In this document: in pieces, positions 7,810 through 15,769 of the stretch
How the letters are laid out: each line of letters starts with the position of its first letter
Numbering within the stretch: the first letter of the stretch is position 1
Origin: Pseudomonadota bacterium
Lineage (GTDB): Bacteria > Pseudomonadota > Gammaproteobacteria > Burkholderiales > Sulfuriferulaceae
Direction: 5' to 3'
NCBI GenBank assembly: GCA_021790625.1
Contig: JAJYGL010000007.1
Span: 1 to 20,969 of the forward strand
Length of the DNA stretch: 20,969 bases
The notes under the pieces: generated by a model
What the model was told of the DNA's origin: nothing
The model's database searches: none
What the model saw: only the letters and a program-made list of their open reading frames with translations
Program-made: the position numbers and the translations under genes

Positions 7810-9143
7810 TGGTCGAGCGGAAATATTTTGACGTAAGCTTCGTCACGCATTTCACGCAGCCAATCGGTTTGCGCTTCTTCAATCTTGCGGGCGCGAATGG
7901 CCTGCATGGCCACCTGATGGCGGTGATTGAGGGTGACGTCTTTTTGTCGCCGTTCGAGTACCTGAATCAGGTGGTAGCCAAACGGTGACTTGATGGGTTG
8001 GCTGATTTCGCCTGGCTTCAGGGCATCCATCGCTTGTTCGAACTCCGGCACGGTTTCGCCTGGCGATAGCCAGCCCAGATCGCCGCCTTTGGCAGCGCTG
8101 CTGTCATCCGAATATTGTTTGGCCATGGCCCCGAACGTGGCTTTGCCGCTGATGATTTTGTTGCGAATATCGGTCAGGCGCTTGATGGCGTCGTCGGGCG
8201 TCACGATTTCATTGGTCTTGATGAGGATGTGGCGGGCATGGGTCTGGCTGATGATGGCGGGTTTGTCCGTGCTGCGTTCTTCAATGAGTTCGATGATGTG
8301 GAAGCCTTCGCTGGTGCGCAGCACGTTGGTTGTCTCGCCTGGCTTCAGGGCGCGGATGATGTCGACGAATTGCGGCGGCAACTGGGCAGCAGGCCGCCAG
8401 CCGAGATCGCCACCTTCCAGCGCATTCGGAGCGTTGGAATATTCGGTGGACATTTCGGCGAAGCTGGCGCCTTCATGTAGTTTTTTCAGCACGTCCTCGG
8501 CTTTGGCCTGTGCGGCGGCAATTTGATCACTGGTGGCATCGTTGGGTATGTCGATACTGATGCGCGCCAGATGAAATTCTTCGTCTGCACCGCTTTTTGC
8601 CTGCGCGGTCAGATAAGCGTCGACTTCGGCTTCGCTGACGTTGACTTTGTTGTCGACGTCGCGTTGGCGCAGGCGGTTGAGGATGATTTCATGGCGGATG
8701 TCGTCACGAAATCTGTTGAACGGCACATGATCCTTGGCCAGCGCCTCTTTGAATTGATCCAGCGTCAGGTGGTTCTGTTCGGCAATGCGCAGGATGGCTT
8801 CATCAAGCGCGGCTTCATCGACTTTGATGCCCGTCTGCGCGGCATACTGCAACTGGATGCGATCCAGAATCATGCGGTCGAGCAGTTGTTTTTCCAGAAT
8901 GTTTTTGGGTGGCAGCGCGATTTTACGGTTGTTTAGCTGTTGCACTGCGCGTTGGTAGCGTTCGTCCAGTTCATTTCGTGTAATCACATCGTTGTTGACG
9001 ATGGCGACGATGTCGTCGACGAGTTCTGGCTTTTCGCTCGTTGGAGCGTTGGCTGGTGTATCGGCAGCGTGTGCGGGCAGGGTACATGCGGCAAGAGCCA
9101 GCATGACGGTAAACAGGTTAGCGAAGAGGAGGCGTGATTTCAT
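7806..9143 (-). CDS. surA: Periplasmic chaperone / peptidyl-prolyl isomerase SurA
   Basis: SurA escorts unfolded outer-membrane proteins, including LptD, across the periplasm to the BAM complex. The start at 9143 gives a clean signal peptide (MKSRLLFANLFTVMLALAAC to PAHA|ADT) and 445 residues. A longer open frame to 9200 would add 19 residues before the signal peptide and is unlikely. The order is N-terminal chaperone domain (VDDIVAIVNNDVITRNELDER), parvulin domain 1 (from EFHLARISIDIP to GFHIIELIEERS), parvulin domain 2 (from THARHILIKT to GYHLIQVLERR) and a C-terminal helix. A Cys in the signal region (LALAAC) is not in a convincing lipobox. It overlaps the end of lptD by 26 bp and the start of pdxA by 4 bp. 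Confidence 0.95.
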   Translation of the reverse strand: MKSRLLFANLFTVMLALAACTLPAHAADTPANAPTSEKPELVDDIVAIVNNDVITRNELDERYQRAVQQLNNRKIALPPKNILEKQLLDRMILDRIQLQYAAQTGIKVDEAALDEAILRIAEQNHLTLDQFKEALAKDHVPFNRFRDDIRHEIILNRLRQRDVDNKVNVSEAEVDAYLTAQAKSGADEEFHLARISIDIPNDATSDQIAAAQAKAEDVLKKLHEGASFAEMSTEYSNAPNALEGGDLGWRPAAQLPPQFVDIIRALKPGETTNVLRTSEGFHIIELIEERSTDKPAIISQTHARHILIKTNEIVTPDDAIKRLTDIRNKIISGKATFGAMAKQYSDDSSAAKGGDLGWLSPGETVPEFEQAMDALKPGEISQPIKSPFGYHLIQVLERRQKDVTLNHRHQVAMQAIRARKIEEAQTDWLREMRDEAYVKIFPLDQ

Positions 9144-11448
9144 TGGAGCTGATATATCCCGGTATACTAAGTTGCAGCGCTTCGAGCGGATTGGAGCCAA
9201 GATTGCCCAAACCGTTCAGTTGCAGCTGAATAAAAAAAGCTGTGCTGGTGGTATTGGCTGCGGTGGCAATCGTCTGGAACATGGTCCGCAGCGCCCAACA
9301 GCCTCTATTGTATTCGATTCCGGCCAAACCTTGGACAACTTGTTTGTCCAGAATCGAGTAATCGTAGCGAAATAATCCATACAGGCGGCGTGTTATCGGC
9401 CATTCGCTGGACAAGTCGATCTCGTCGATCTGTCCGACGAGGGTGCGGTAACTTAAATTCATCACCGAGCCTTGCGTGGGTTGATAACTCAAGACCAGAC
9501 TTTCGTCGTCGGTCTGACCGGTCTGACTGTTGTAACTGATGATGGCTTCAGCGCGCCAGTCTGCGGTGATTTGTCCGCCAACATCGCCTAGAATGTCGCT
9601 GAAGGCGTTGTTGGTGACGACATTGTTGGAAATGACCTGCCCCAGGGCATTCACAATCGGCAGGTTGACCAGTTGTGGGGTGAAATACAGGCGCTCGCCA
9701 ATGGCAAAGTGCAGCTGTTCTTGGCCTGTGGCTTCGTCGATGAACCGAGAGGTGACGGCCATGGTCATTTGATTGGCGTTGTTGATGCGGTCATAGCCGA
9801 CATAGCGGTTTTCGGTGAACAGCGTGGCGTAGTTGATGGGGTCGAGCGGTGCTGTGTCGAACACCGGCAGCATGTTCTGGTTCTGGTAGGGAATGTAGAC
9901 ATAATACAGGCGCGGTTCCAGCGTTTGCTGATATTGGGTGCCCATGACCGTGGTGTCGCGGTCGAAATACAGACCGGTGTCCAGACTGATGATGGGCAGG
10001 GTGCGTGTGTATTGTGATTGTGGGTCGGTGTTGTTCTGTCCCAGCTGGTAGGCAGTATAGTTGACGCCGATTTTGGGCGTGATGTAGCCATAACTGTTGC
10101 TCATCGGCAGGCTCAGGCTGGGGTAGAACACTTCGCGCGTGCCGTTGACCAGTGTGGGATGGACAAATGTGGTGACGTCGCTGTACATATTGAAATCCAG
10201 CCCGTTGTTCAGCATTTTGTCGCCGGTGAAGGTGAATTCCGGCATGCGGGCGTAGGGGGGGATAATCGGCGCTGCCGGGTCTTGCAAGGTCTGGAATTGT
10301 TGCACGCCGCCGGTCAGTTGCCACCACGAACCATGCCAGGTGAGGGAGGCTTCCTGATCCAGCGTGACCAGCGAGGTCATGTTGAGGTCGTTGGACAGAT
10401 CGGTGAAAAAGTTGTTGTCGGATACGGACTGATACACCAGATGGCCGGTCAGGTTGGGCGTGAACGTTTGGTCAAGTTGGGCAAAAAGGTCCCAGCGCGC
10501 GGTGCCGGTGAGCTTGTCGTTCAGGTAGTTTCCGTCGATGATGCCGCGGGAGCTGTCGGTCAGATAACGGAATTCGCCCCCGGCTTCCAACCCGCGTTTG
10601 CTGTAGACTGTGGGGGTAATGGTCGCGTCGTAATTGGGGGCAATGTTCCAGTACCAGGGCAGAGAGAATGTCGCGCCGCTGGTGCTGGTGGTGCCGAATT
10701 CCGGCGCGAGAAACCCGCTTTTACGTGAATCGTCGAGCGGGAAATTGATCCACGGCGTATAAAAAATCGGTGTTTGCAAAAAATCCAGCACAACGCCGTG
10801 CGCGGTGCCGACTTGATTCAGCGTATCAAGGTTCAGGTCTTTCATGTGCAGTGCCCAGTCGTTGTCACCGACCCGACAGGTGGTGTACGTGGTTTGATTC
10901 AACTGATAATGGTTGGGTCCTTTGAATTCAACGCTGGCGGCATCGCCGCGCGCTTCTTTGACGCCTTTGCCGGAAGGGTCGAGCGGGCCGGGGTTCAGGT
11001 AGGTGTAGTGGGGCAATTGCATTGCGCCCAGTTGTTGCTTCATGAACATGCCCAGCGATGGGCCTTGGAGCGACAGACCTTGCTGGTCGATGCTGACGTT
11101 GCCGTTGGCGTCGACACGGTCTGTGGCTTGCGTGTAATGCAGGTGGTCGGCGGTAACGACGGAGGTGCCGCGCCGGAATTCCACTGCGCCTTGCGCGTCC
11201 AGCCATACGTTTTCTACGCCGGAAATTTCATTCGAACGCACGAATACCGGCGGCGAAGGATCCGCTTTTTGCGGGAAGGTCAGCGTGCCGGAACTGACCA
11301 GCGGCACGCTGTCGTCAGCTGTGGCAATCCCGGCGGCGCAGGCAACGAGCAGCGGAAACGCGCGCAGCAGGGGTCGAGAGCGCAGGCAATCGGTGCTAGA
11401 ATTTGTCTTCAAACATTCGGACTTCAAAAAATCATGCCACGCGAACAA
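9118..11448 (-). CDS. lptD: LPS-assembly protein LptD (outer-membrane LPS translocon)
   Basis: LptD, with the lipoprotein LptE, receives lipopolysaccharide from the LptA bridge and inserts it into the outer leaflet. An LptA-like OstA domain lies at about residues 68-170 (VFVRSNEISGVENVWLDAQG). A large beta-barrel follows, with the family signatures FYTPWINFPLDDSRKSGFL and SLPWYWNIAPNYDAT. Cys191 (YTTCRVGDNDWALH) and Cys717 (NRGCWALR) are placed as in disulphide-forming LptD cysteines. The signal peptide core is RAFPLLVACAAGIATA. The ATG at 11448 lies 15 bp inside the divergent amgK frame, so either gene may start internally. TTG codons at 11427 or 11412 would still leave a complete signal peptide, but no ribosome site decides this. 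The end overlaps surA, its own chaperone. Confidence 0.95.
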   Translation of the reverse strand: MFAWHDFLKSECLKTNSSTDCLRSRPLLRAFPLLVACAAGIATADDSVPLVSSGTLTFPQKADPSPPVFVRSNEISGVENVWLDAQGAVEFRRGTSVVTADHLHYTQATDRVDANGNVSIDQQGLSLQGPSLGMFMKQQLGAMQLPHYTYLNPGPLDPSGKGVKEARGDAASVEFKGPNHYQLNQTTYTTCRVGDNDWALHMKDLNLDTLNQVGTAHGVVLDFLQTPIFYTPWINFPLDDSRKSGFLAPEFGTTSTSGATFSLPWYWNIAPNYDATITPTVYSKRGLEAGGEFRYLTDSSRGIIDGNYLNDKLTGTARWDLFAQLDQTFTPNLTGHLVYQSVSDNNFFTDLSNDLNMTSLVTLDQEASLTWHGSWWQLTGGVQQFQTLQDPAAPIIPPYARMPEFTFTGDKMLNNGLDFNMYSDVTTFVHPTLVNGTREVFYPSLSLPMSNSYGYITPKIGVNYTAYQLGQNNTDPQSQYTRTLPIISLDTGLYFDRDTTVMGTQYQQTLEPRLYYVYIPYQNQNMLPVFDTAPLDPINYATLFTENRYVGYDRINNANQMTMAVTSRFIDEATGQEQLHFAIGERLYFTPQLVNLPIVNALGQVISNNVVTNNAFSDILGDVGGQITADWRAEAIISYNSQTGQTDDESLVLSYQPTQGSVMNLSYRTLVGQIDEIDLSSEWPITRRLYGLFRYDYSILDKQVVQGLAGIEYNRGCWALRTMFQTIATAANTTSTAFFIQLQLNGLGNLGSNPLEALQLSIPGYISSNEITPPLR

Positions 11449-12441
11449 GAGATGCTTTCCTGGTTGATGACTCTATGGGACGGGCAGATGCCCGTGTTGC
11501 TGCCGGTAAGCGGCGACGCCAGTTTTCGGCGCTATTTTCGCGCACAGTTGCCCGATGGTCGGCATTATATCGTGATGGACGCGCCACCGCAGCAGGAAGA
11601 TTGTCATCCGTTCGTACAAGTGGCGCAATTGTTGCGTGCCGGCGGCGTCAATGTGCCACACATCGTGCACGCCAACCTGCCGCAAGGCTGGCTGGTGCTG
11701 AGCGATTTTGGCGATACCACGTTGTTGGCGGCGTTGCAAAATCAATCGGCGCATGAATCGGCGAACGGCTTGTATCTGGCGGCAATTCAGACGTTGGTGG
11801 GGATTCAGCGTGTCGTGCCGGGCGACGCGGTGCCGCCGTATGATCGGGAGCGTTTGCTGCGCGAACTGCAATTGTTCGAAGACTGGTATTTGGTGCGTCA
11901 CCTCGGGGTAACTGTGAGCGCTGCGGAGCGGGCGGCGCTGGATGTGCTGTTTGCCCGATTGCTCGACAACATTGCCGCGCAACCGGTGGTGCTGGTGCAC
12001 CGCGATTACCACAGCCGCAACCTGATGGTGACGGAACGGGGCTTGGGTGTGCTGGATTTTCAGGACGCAGTGGCAGGCGCCATCACGTACGATCTGGTGT
12101 CGTTGTTGCGCGACGCTTATGTGGCGTGGGACGAGGCGCAGGTGATCGATTGGGCGGTACGCTATTGGGAACAGGCGCGCCGCGCCGGACTGCCGGTACA
12201 GACGGATTTCGGCGCGTTTTATCGCGATTTTGAATGGATGGGGCTGCAACGCCATTTGAAAGTTTTGGGCATTTTCGCCCGATTGAATGTGCGCGACGGC
12301 AAACCGGCGTATCTGAACGACATTCCGCGCGTGTTGGCTTATGTACGGGCTGCTGCCGTGCGTTATCGCGAATGTTTCCCCTTGCTGGCGCTGCTGGATC
12401 GGGTCAGTGAAACGCCTGTGCTTCAACAATATACGTTTTGA
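11434..12441 (+). CDS. amgK: AmgK-like anomeric MurNAc/GlcNAc kinase (aminoglycoside phosphotransferase fold)
   Basis: A 335-residue APH-fold kinase with Brenner's motif HRDYHSRNLM (189-198), metal-binding DFQD (208-211) and the N-lobe start VSGDASFRRYFR. AmgK phosphorylates MurNAc and GlcNAc at the anomeric position in the cell-wall recycling route that bypasses de novo UDP-MurNAc synthesis and confers fosfomycin tolerance in pseudomonads. Position divergent from lptD is the same as for Pseudomonas amgK and is the main support for the name. Its usual partner murU (uridylyltransferase) is not downstream; a porin is. A longer open frame to 10774 is only the antisense of lptD. The start could also be the ATG at 11452. 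The assignment could still be a generic phosphotransferase. Confidence 0.82.
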   Translation: MPREQEMLSWLMTLWDGQMPVLLPVSGDASFRRYFRAQLPDGRHYIVMDAPPQQEDCHPFVQVAQLLRAGGVNVPHIVHANLPQGWLVLSDFGDTTLLAALQNQSAHESANGLYLAAIQTLVGIQRVVPGDAVPPYDRERLLRELQLFEDWYLVRHLGVTVSAAERAALDVLFARLLDNIAAQPVVLVHRDYHSRNLMVTERGLGVLDFQDAVAGAITYDLVSLLRDAYVAWDEAQVIDWAVRYWEQARRAGLPVQTDFGAFYRDFEWMGLQRHLKVLGIFARLNVRDGKPAYLNDIPRVLAYVRAAAVRYRECFPLLALLDRVSETPVLQQYTF

Positions 12442-12468
12442 ATGAGTGATGTCGATGCTTGTGCTCGT

Positions 12469-12501
12469 GTCATTGTCTGCGTCATTGTCTGCGTCATTGT
12501 T
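12469..12501 (+). repeat. Short 12-bp tandem repeat between amgK and the porin
   Basis: GTCATTGTCTGC occurs at 12469-12480 and 12481-12492, followed by a partial copy GTCATTGTT. There is no further structure. It is a minor slippage repeat in the 257-bp gap, in which I see no gene. Confidence 0.75.
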
Positions 12502-12647
12502 TTGCTGTTTTCGCAATGTTGCAAAAATACTACACTGCACTTGTTGTGAATCGCACAGCGGCGCACAATGCGCTCACTTCCATGGAGGAAGTTTGTTGGG
12601 TGTGGATGGGGTACGGATGTTGTGCCGCATTCCCGCAACAGCGAAAC

Positions 12648-12668
12648 CACGCAACCGATGGTTGCGTG
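12648..12668 (+). promoter_or_regulatory. Perfect 9-bp hairpin in the porin leader
   Basis: CACGCAACC and GGTTGCGTG are perfect complementary arms with a 3-base loop GAT, ending 30 nt before the porin ATG. No T-run follows, so it is not an intrinsic terminator. Likely roles are mRNA stabilisation at the 5' end or a site for a regulatory RNA or protein, as is common for porin mRNAs; which one is not shown. Confidence 0.55.
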
Positions 12669-12698
12669 TCATGAAGACTTGAATGGAGAAATACTCTC

Positions 12699-14003
12699 AT
12701 GAACAAAAAACTGATCGCGCTGGCAGTTGCCAGCCTGGTTTCTGTACCAGCATTTGCCGCAGGCAGCGAAGTACAGTTCTACGGCATGTTGGATGCCGGT
12801 GTGGACAGCGCCACCAACGTAGCAGGTACCAATGCAGCGGGTGCCGCAAGCAACAGCACCAACAACGTGGGTCGTGTGTCGGATTATGGTTCTTACTTCG
12901 GTTTGAAGGGTTCGGAAGATCTGAGCAACGGTCTGTCCGGAATCTGGCAAATCGAGCAAGGCATTTCTGTGAACGGCGGCAACACCAATTCCAGCTCTGG
13001 CGCTGTCGTTGGTAGTGGTGCGGGTAAAGGAACCAATGTTTTTGGTGCCAACCCTTATAACAACCAGCGCAACACGTTTGTTGGCTTGTCCAGCGCTGCT
13101 GCCGGTACCGTGCTGGTCGGCGTCCACGACACCCCGTACAAAATGGCTACCGCGCAGATGGACCCGTTTGCTGACACCATGGGCGATTACAACGGCCTGG
13201 TTGGTTCGTTTGGCGGCGCAGGTTCTGCCGGCAACGGTTTGTTGGGTGGCGCGGGTGCAAGCGGTTACTTTGATCTGCGTCCTTCCCAAGTGCTGGCATA
13301 TGTTTCGCCCAACATGGGTGGCTTGACTGTGGTCGGTGCTTATGTGTTCGGCAATGCATTGAATGCCGGGCAGCCGCTCACAGGATATAATCCTGTCGGA
13401 ACCCAAACACTTTCCAATGTGAATGGCGATGTTTATTCCGTTGCTGCGATGTACACTGCCGGCCCGTTGTACCTGACCGCATCGTACGAACAGCATGATT
13501 TCGGTAGCGCAGGCAGCTTGGCGGTAAATGGTATCGGTGGTGCCGCCAATTTGACCTTGAATGGCGCATCCAACAGCGCGTACAAACTGGGCGCGGCGTA
13601 CAGCATCATGGACACCACGCTGTCGGTTTTGTATGAAAACTCTACCGACAACTTTGGCACCAATGGTGGTAACTTGTTGGGTCACGATACCTGGTACGTG
13701 TCCGCCAAGCACACCATGGGCGCGTGGGACATCGCGCTGGCTTACGCCAATGCAGGTAGCGACAACACCAATGGTAGCTTGGTGGGGTTGAATAACGCGT
13801 CAACCGGCGCACAGCAATGGACCATCGGTGGCGATTACAACTTCAGCAAGAACACGCAAATCTATGCGCTGTACACTGAAATCTCCAACGATGCGGGTTC
13901 GATGTACAACTTTGCCGATACCACCAATCCAGTGGTTTTTGGTAGCGCTATCGGCGGTGCGAACATCTCCGCCGTATCGCTGGGCATCAAGCACACCTTC
14001 TGA
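12699..14003 (+). CDS. Trimeric general porin (Gram-negative porin, Burkholderia OmpC type)
   Basis: A 434-residue outer-membrane porin that lets small hydrophilic solutes diffuse into the periplasm. The signal peptide is MNKKLIALAVASLVSVPAFA followed by AGSEVQFYGMLDAGVDSAT, the classic first strand of betaproteobacterial Porin_4 proteins. The middle shows FGLKGSEDLSNGLSGIWQIEQG and NTFVGLSSAAAGTVLVGVHDTPYKM (loop L3 region, constriction). The C-terminus ISAVSLGIKHTF ends in Phe, the beta-signal read by BAM. Length is slightly above the 350-400 typical, owing to Gly/Asn/Ser-rich loops. GGAG lies about 10 bases before the ATG. It stands alone between amgK and a strong terminator, and the leader carries a perfect hairpin. 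Confidence 0.95.
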   Translation: MNKKLIALAVASLVSVPAFAAGSEVQFYGMLDAGVDSATNVAGTNAAGAASNSTNNVGRVSDYGSYFGLKGSEDLSNGLSGIWQIEQGISVNGGNTNSSSGAVVGSGAGKGTNVFGANPYNNQRNTFVGLSSAAAGTVLVGVHDTPYKMATAQMDPFADTMGDYNGLVGSFGGAGSAGNGLLGGAGASGYFDLRPSQVLAYVSPNMGGLTVVGAYVFGNALNAGQPLTGYNPVGTQTLSNVNGDVYSVAAMYTAGPLYLTASYEQHDFGSAGSLAVNGIGGAANLTLNGASNSAYKLGAAYSIMDTTLSVLYENSTDNFGTNGGNLLGHDTWYVSAKHTMGAWDIALAYANAGSDNTNGSLVGLNNASTGAQQWTIGGDYNFSKNTQIYALYTEISNDAGSMYNFADTTNPVVFGSAIGGANISAVSLGIKHTF

Positions 14004-14042
14004 TCGCCTGCTGGCTCACGCCAGTTGTTGGTCAGGATGTAA

Positions 14043-14072
14043 CAAAACAGGCAGCGCAAGCTGCCTGTTTTG
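14043..14072 (+). terminator. Strong intrinsic terminator of the porin gene
   Basis: The arms CAAAACAGGCAGC (14043-14055) and GCTGCCTGTTTTG (14060-14072) are perfect complements around a GCAA tetraloop, with the T-run built into the descending arm. The hairpin starts 39 bp after the porin stop. The symmetric A/T flanks could also let it work on the other strand. Confidence 0.92.
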
Positions 14073-14145
14073 CTGTGAGAGAACGTTGCTGTCACGCACC
14101 CATGCTGATTTTGTTTTATGCAAAGGGATTAATCACGCATCAACC

Positions 14146-14174
14146 TTGCTGTATACCTTGCATGTCTTTACACT
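14146..14174 (+). promoter_or_regulatory. Possible sigma-70 promoter for the DUF4160 remnant/toxin-antitoxin transcript
   Basis: TTGCTG (-35, 14146-14151) and TACACT (-10, 14169-14174) are separated by exactly 17 bp. The -10 ends 24 bases before the ATG of the DUF4160 remnant. It would drive the remnant, the truncated toxin and the intact antitoxin. Both hexamers are imperfect, so this is a candidate only. Confidence 0.4.
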
Positions 14175-14198
14175 GCATAAAATCCTGAAGGAAATGGT

Positions 14199-14273
14199 AT
14201 GCCAACAATCAGTATGTTTTACGGAATCATTATCTATCTGTATTTTTTATTTCGTATCGAGCCGTTACAATAG
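14199..14273 (+). pseudogene. DUF4160 gene remnant (first ~16 codons only)
   Basis: A 24-codon frame begins MPTISMFYGIIIYLYF, which is the characteristic opening of DUF4160 proteins (small proteins of about 80 residues, usually followed by a DUF2442 gene in toxin-antitoxin-like pairs). AAGGAA about 7 bases upstream is a good ribosome site, so the start is original. After residue 16 the match ends and the frame stops at TAG (14271-14273), where the expected PHFH region is missing. The sequence next to the stop belongs to a different gene, a Gp49-like toxin in the same frame. This is a deletion scar, not a functional small protein as far as I can tell. Confidence 0.7.
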
Positions 14274-14528
14274 GGGTACCAGCTTGATTTGGTGCAACAG
14301 GGTCATGAGCCCGAAGACTGGAAACCCATGCCAACGATAGGGCAGGGTGTGCTGGAAATACGGATTCGCGATACAAGCGGTGCATACCGGGTCATTTATG
14401 TTGCAAAATTCTCTAATGCGATTTATGTGCTGCATTGTTTCCAGAAGAAGGCACAGAAAACCAGCAGGCTGGATTTGGATTTGGCGGAGAGTCGCTATCG
14501 AGAATTATTGAAGGAATCTGGCAAATGA
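14274..14528 (+). pseudogene. N-terminally truncated Gp49/HigB-like (RelE/ParE superfamily) toxin
   Basis: From GYQLDLVQQG to the stop, the frame matches the C-terminal two thirds of phage-derived Gp49-like HigB toxins, ribosome-dependent mRNA interferases: WKPMPTIGQGVLEIRIRD, then AYRVIYVAKF, then IYVLHCFQKKAQKTSR and a final helix. These toxins are usually 105-120 residues. About 25-30 residues, including the first strand and helix A, are absent here, replaced by the DUF4160 remnant and a TAG stop. TTG (14289) or GTG (14292) could start a 78-79-residue piece, but no ribosome site supports this and the fold would be incomplete. Most likely it is inactive. It overlaps the antitoxin start by ATGA. 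Confidence 0.75.
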
Positions 14529-14806
14529 ACAAAGAACACTTTGAAAGTGTCTGGGATGCCATTGAGGACACCCCGGAAGAAGCCGAAAACCTGAAACTGC
14601 GATCAGGTTTGATGATGGCTCTGAAAACGCACATCACCAACCGAGGCTTGAGTCAGTCACAAGCAGCCAAACTGTTCGGGGTAACGCAACCACGCATATC
14701 CGACCTCATGCGCGGCAAAATCAACCTGTTTGGCTTGGATGCATTGGTCAATATGGCTGCTACAGCCGGGTTGCATGTTGAAATGCGCATTCTTGCAGCG
14801 GCGTGA
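14525..14806 (+). CDS. HigA-like XRE-family antitoxin / DNA-binding protein
   Basis: A 93-residue protein with a helix-turn-helix (SQSQAAKLFGVTQPRISDLMRG, about residues 42-63), as in XRE-type antitoxins paired with Gp49-like toxins. It would bind the toxin and repress its own operon. An N-terminal acidic segment (FESVWDAIEDTPEEAENLKLRS) precedes the HTH, and the C-terminus NMAATAGLHVEMRILAAA is typical. The start at 14525 overlaps the toxin stop by 4 bp; an open frame to 14435 only reads out of frame through the toxin. The gene is intact although the toxin has lost its N-terminus, so it may persist as a solitary regulator or anti-toxin against related toxins elsewhere. Confidence 0.88.
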   Translation: MNKEHFESVWDAIEDTPEEAENLKLRSGLMMALKTHITNRGLSQSQAAKLFGVTQPRISDLMRGKINLFGLDALVNMAATAGLHVEMRILAAA

Positions 14807-14809
14807 AGT

Positions 14810-14852
14810 GGGTGCCACATAACTACGTAAAATAGTGTGGCGTCCCTTTTTT
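14810..14852 (+). terminator. Intrinsic terminator after the antitoxin
   Basis: GGGTGCCACA (14810-14819) pairs with TGTGGCGTCCC (14836-14846), with one extra base, across a 16-base loop and is followed by TTTTTT (14847-14852). It begins four bases after the antitoxin stop. The remaining stretch to 15046 holds no gene I can recognise. Confidence 0.7.
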
Positions 14853-15046
14853 CTTCAAAGTGACTCAAGTATTCGACCTCTGGCTCAATTAACTGCAAAT
14901 AGGTGGGAATGATTTTTTCGCTTTACCACTGACCTCGACGACCCGTAGGATTACGCTGAATCAGTGTTTTTGATTCGAAGTGCCGCAGACTGGAATTCAC
15001 TTGCAAGCGTAACATCATGGCCGCTTTTGAACGCCATGTCTTGTTT

Positions 15047-15697
15047 CTAAATCTGGGGCTGAATAATCATACATGTGATCTGCTCGGCAAGCTCAGTCGC
15101 GGGAGGCCAATCCAACGTCGGCTTGTTAATACGCAGCGAGATTATTCCATGTAGACCGGACCACAGCAAAAGAGACAAGCGCTCTGGATCGTCCGAAATA
15201 CGCCCCGATTGGGCAGGAATTTCACGAATAAGCTCGACAGAACGCGACAGGAGCGGAAGACCGAAACTGGCGATACGGGGATCGTTAAGCCGGGGTACAA
15301 CTCGACCTTCAAATAAAACCTTATAGTGGCCGGGATTTTCAAGGCCGAAGCGCACACTCGCCAGGGATCTGGCTAACAAGCGCTCCCAAGCCCCGCCACC
15401 GGCTTTGGCAGCCTCCCTCTCGGCTACCGCTCTGATCTCCACCTGTTCGGCGAACAATTTTTCCAGCACAGCTAAAAGCAATGCATTGCGTTCCGCGAAA
15501 TGGATATAGACCGAGGGCGCCGCAATGTTAGCCATCTTCGCGACGGATCGCAGGGAAAATGGATCTTCCGGACCCAATGCCGACAACACGTCAACCGCAG
15601 CATTGATGATCTCGCCGCGCAGTTTCTCGCCTTCACCCCGTGCGTTGCGAGATCGAGGTACTGCCGTTTGGCGGATATTGTCAGCCTTTTTTTCCAA
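15047..15697 (-). CDS. TetR-family transcriptional repressor
   Basis: A 216-residue TetR-type regulator. The N-terminal HTH domain spans about residues 26-75, with the hallmark FSLRSVAKMANIAAPSVYIHF followed by AERNALLLAVLEKLFAEQ. The C-terminal half is a ligand-binding helical domain (SVRFGLENPGHYKVLFEGRV and LLLWSGLHGIISLRINKP). The chosen start is a TTG at 15697: GGGAG lies 5 bases upstream, and no ATG is present before the HTH. It is divergent from the aldo/keto reductase, with a 26-bp palindrome between them that is very likely its operator. The usual logic would be repression of the reductase, and possibly of itself, relieved by an unknown small molecule, but the reductase is now frameshifted. 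Confidence 0.9.
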   Translation of the reverse strand: MEKKADNIRQTAVPRSRNARGEGEKLRGEIINAAVDVLSALGPEDPFSLRSVAKMANIAAPSVYIHFAERNALLLAVLEKLFAEQVEIRAVAEREAAKAGGGAWERLLARSLASVRFGLENPGHYKVLFEGRVVPRLNDPRIASFGLPLLSRSVELIREIPAQSGRISDDPERLSLLLWSGLHGIISLRINKPTLDWPPATELAEQITCMIIQPQI

Positions 15698-15739
15698 GAT
15701 AGCTCCCGTTTCAGTATTTTAAGTAGTGTAGCCCAAGAG

Positions 15740-15769
15740 TTGACGGTCATAAACTAACATATGTAAACT
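15740..15769 (+). promoter_or_regulatory. Promoter of the aldo/keto reductase, overlapped by the TetR operator
   Basis: TTGACG (15740-15745) and TAAACT (15764-15769) are separated by 18 bp. The -10 lies inside the 26-bp palindrome, so repressor binding would block RNA polymerase. The predicted start is about 24 nt upstream of the ATG at 15800. Confidence 0.55.

Noticed and set aside
10774..11433. N-terminal extension of amgK (220 more codons) reading across lptD
   Set aside because: The extension is exactly antisense to conserved lptD coding sequence and has no kinase features. The APH fold begins after 11434.
12469..12501. Direct repeats as a CRISPR or minisatellite array
   Set aside because: There are fewer than three 12-bp copies and no spacers, so this is simple slippage.
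12446..12682. Small cysteine-rich open frames between amgK and the porin
   Set aside because: They run through a tandem repeat and the porin leader hairpin and have no ribosome site. There is also no resemblance to murU.
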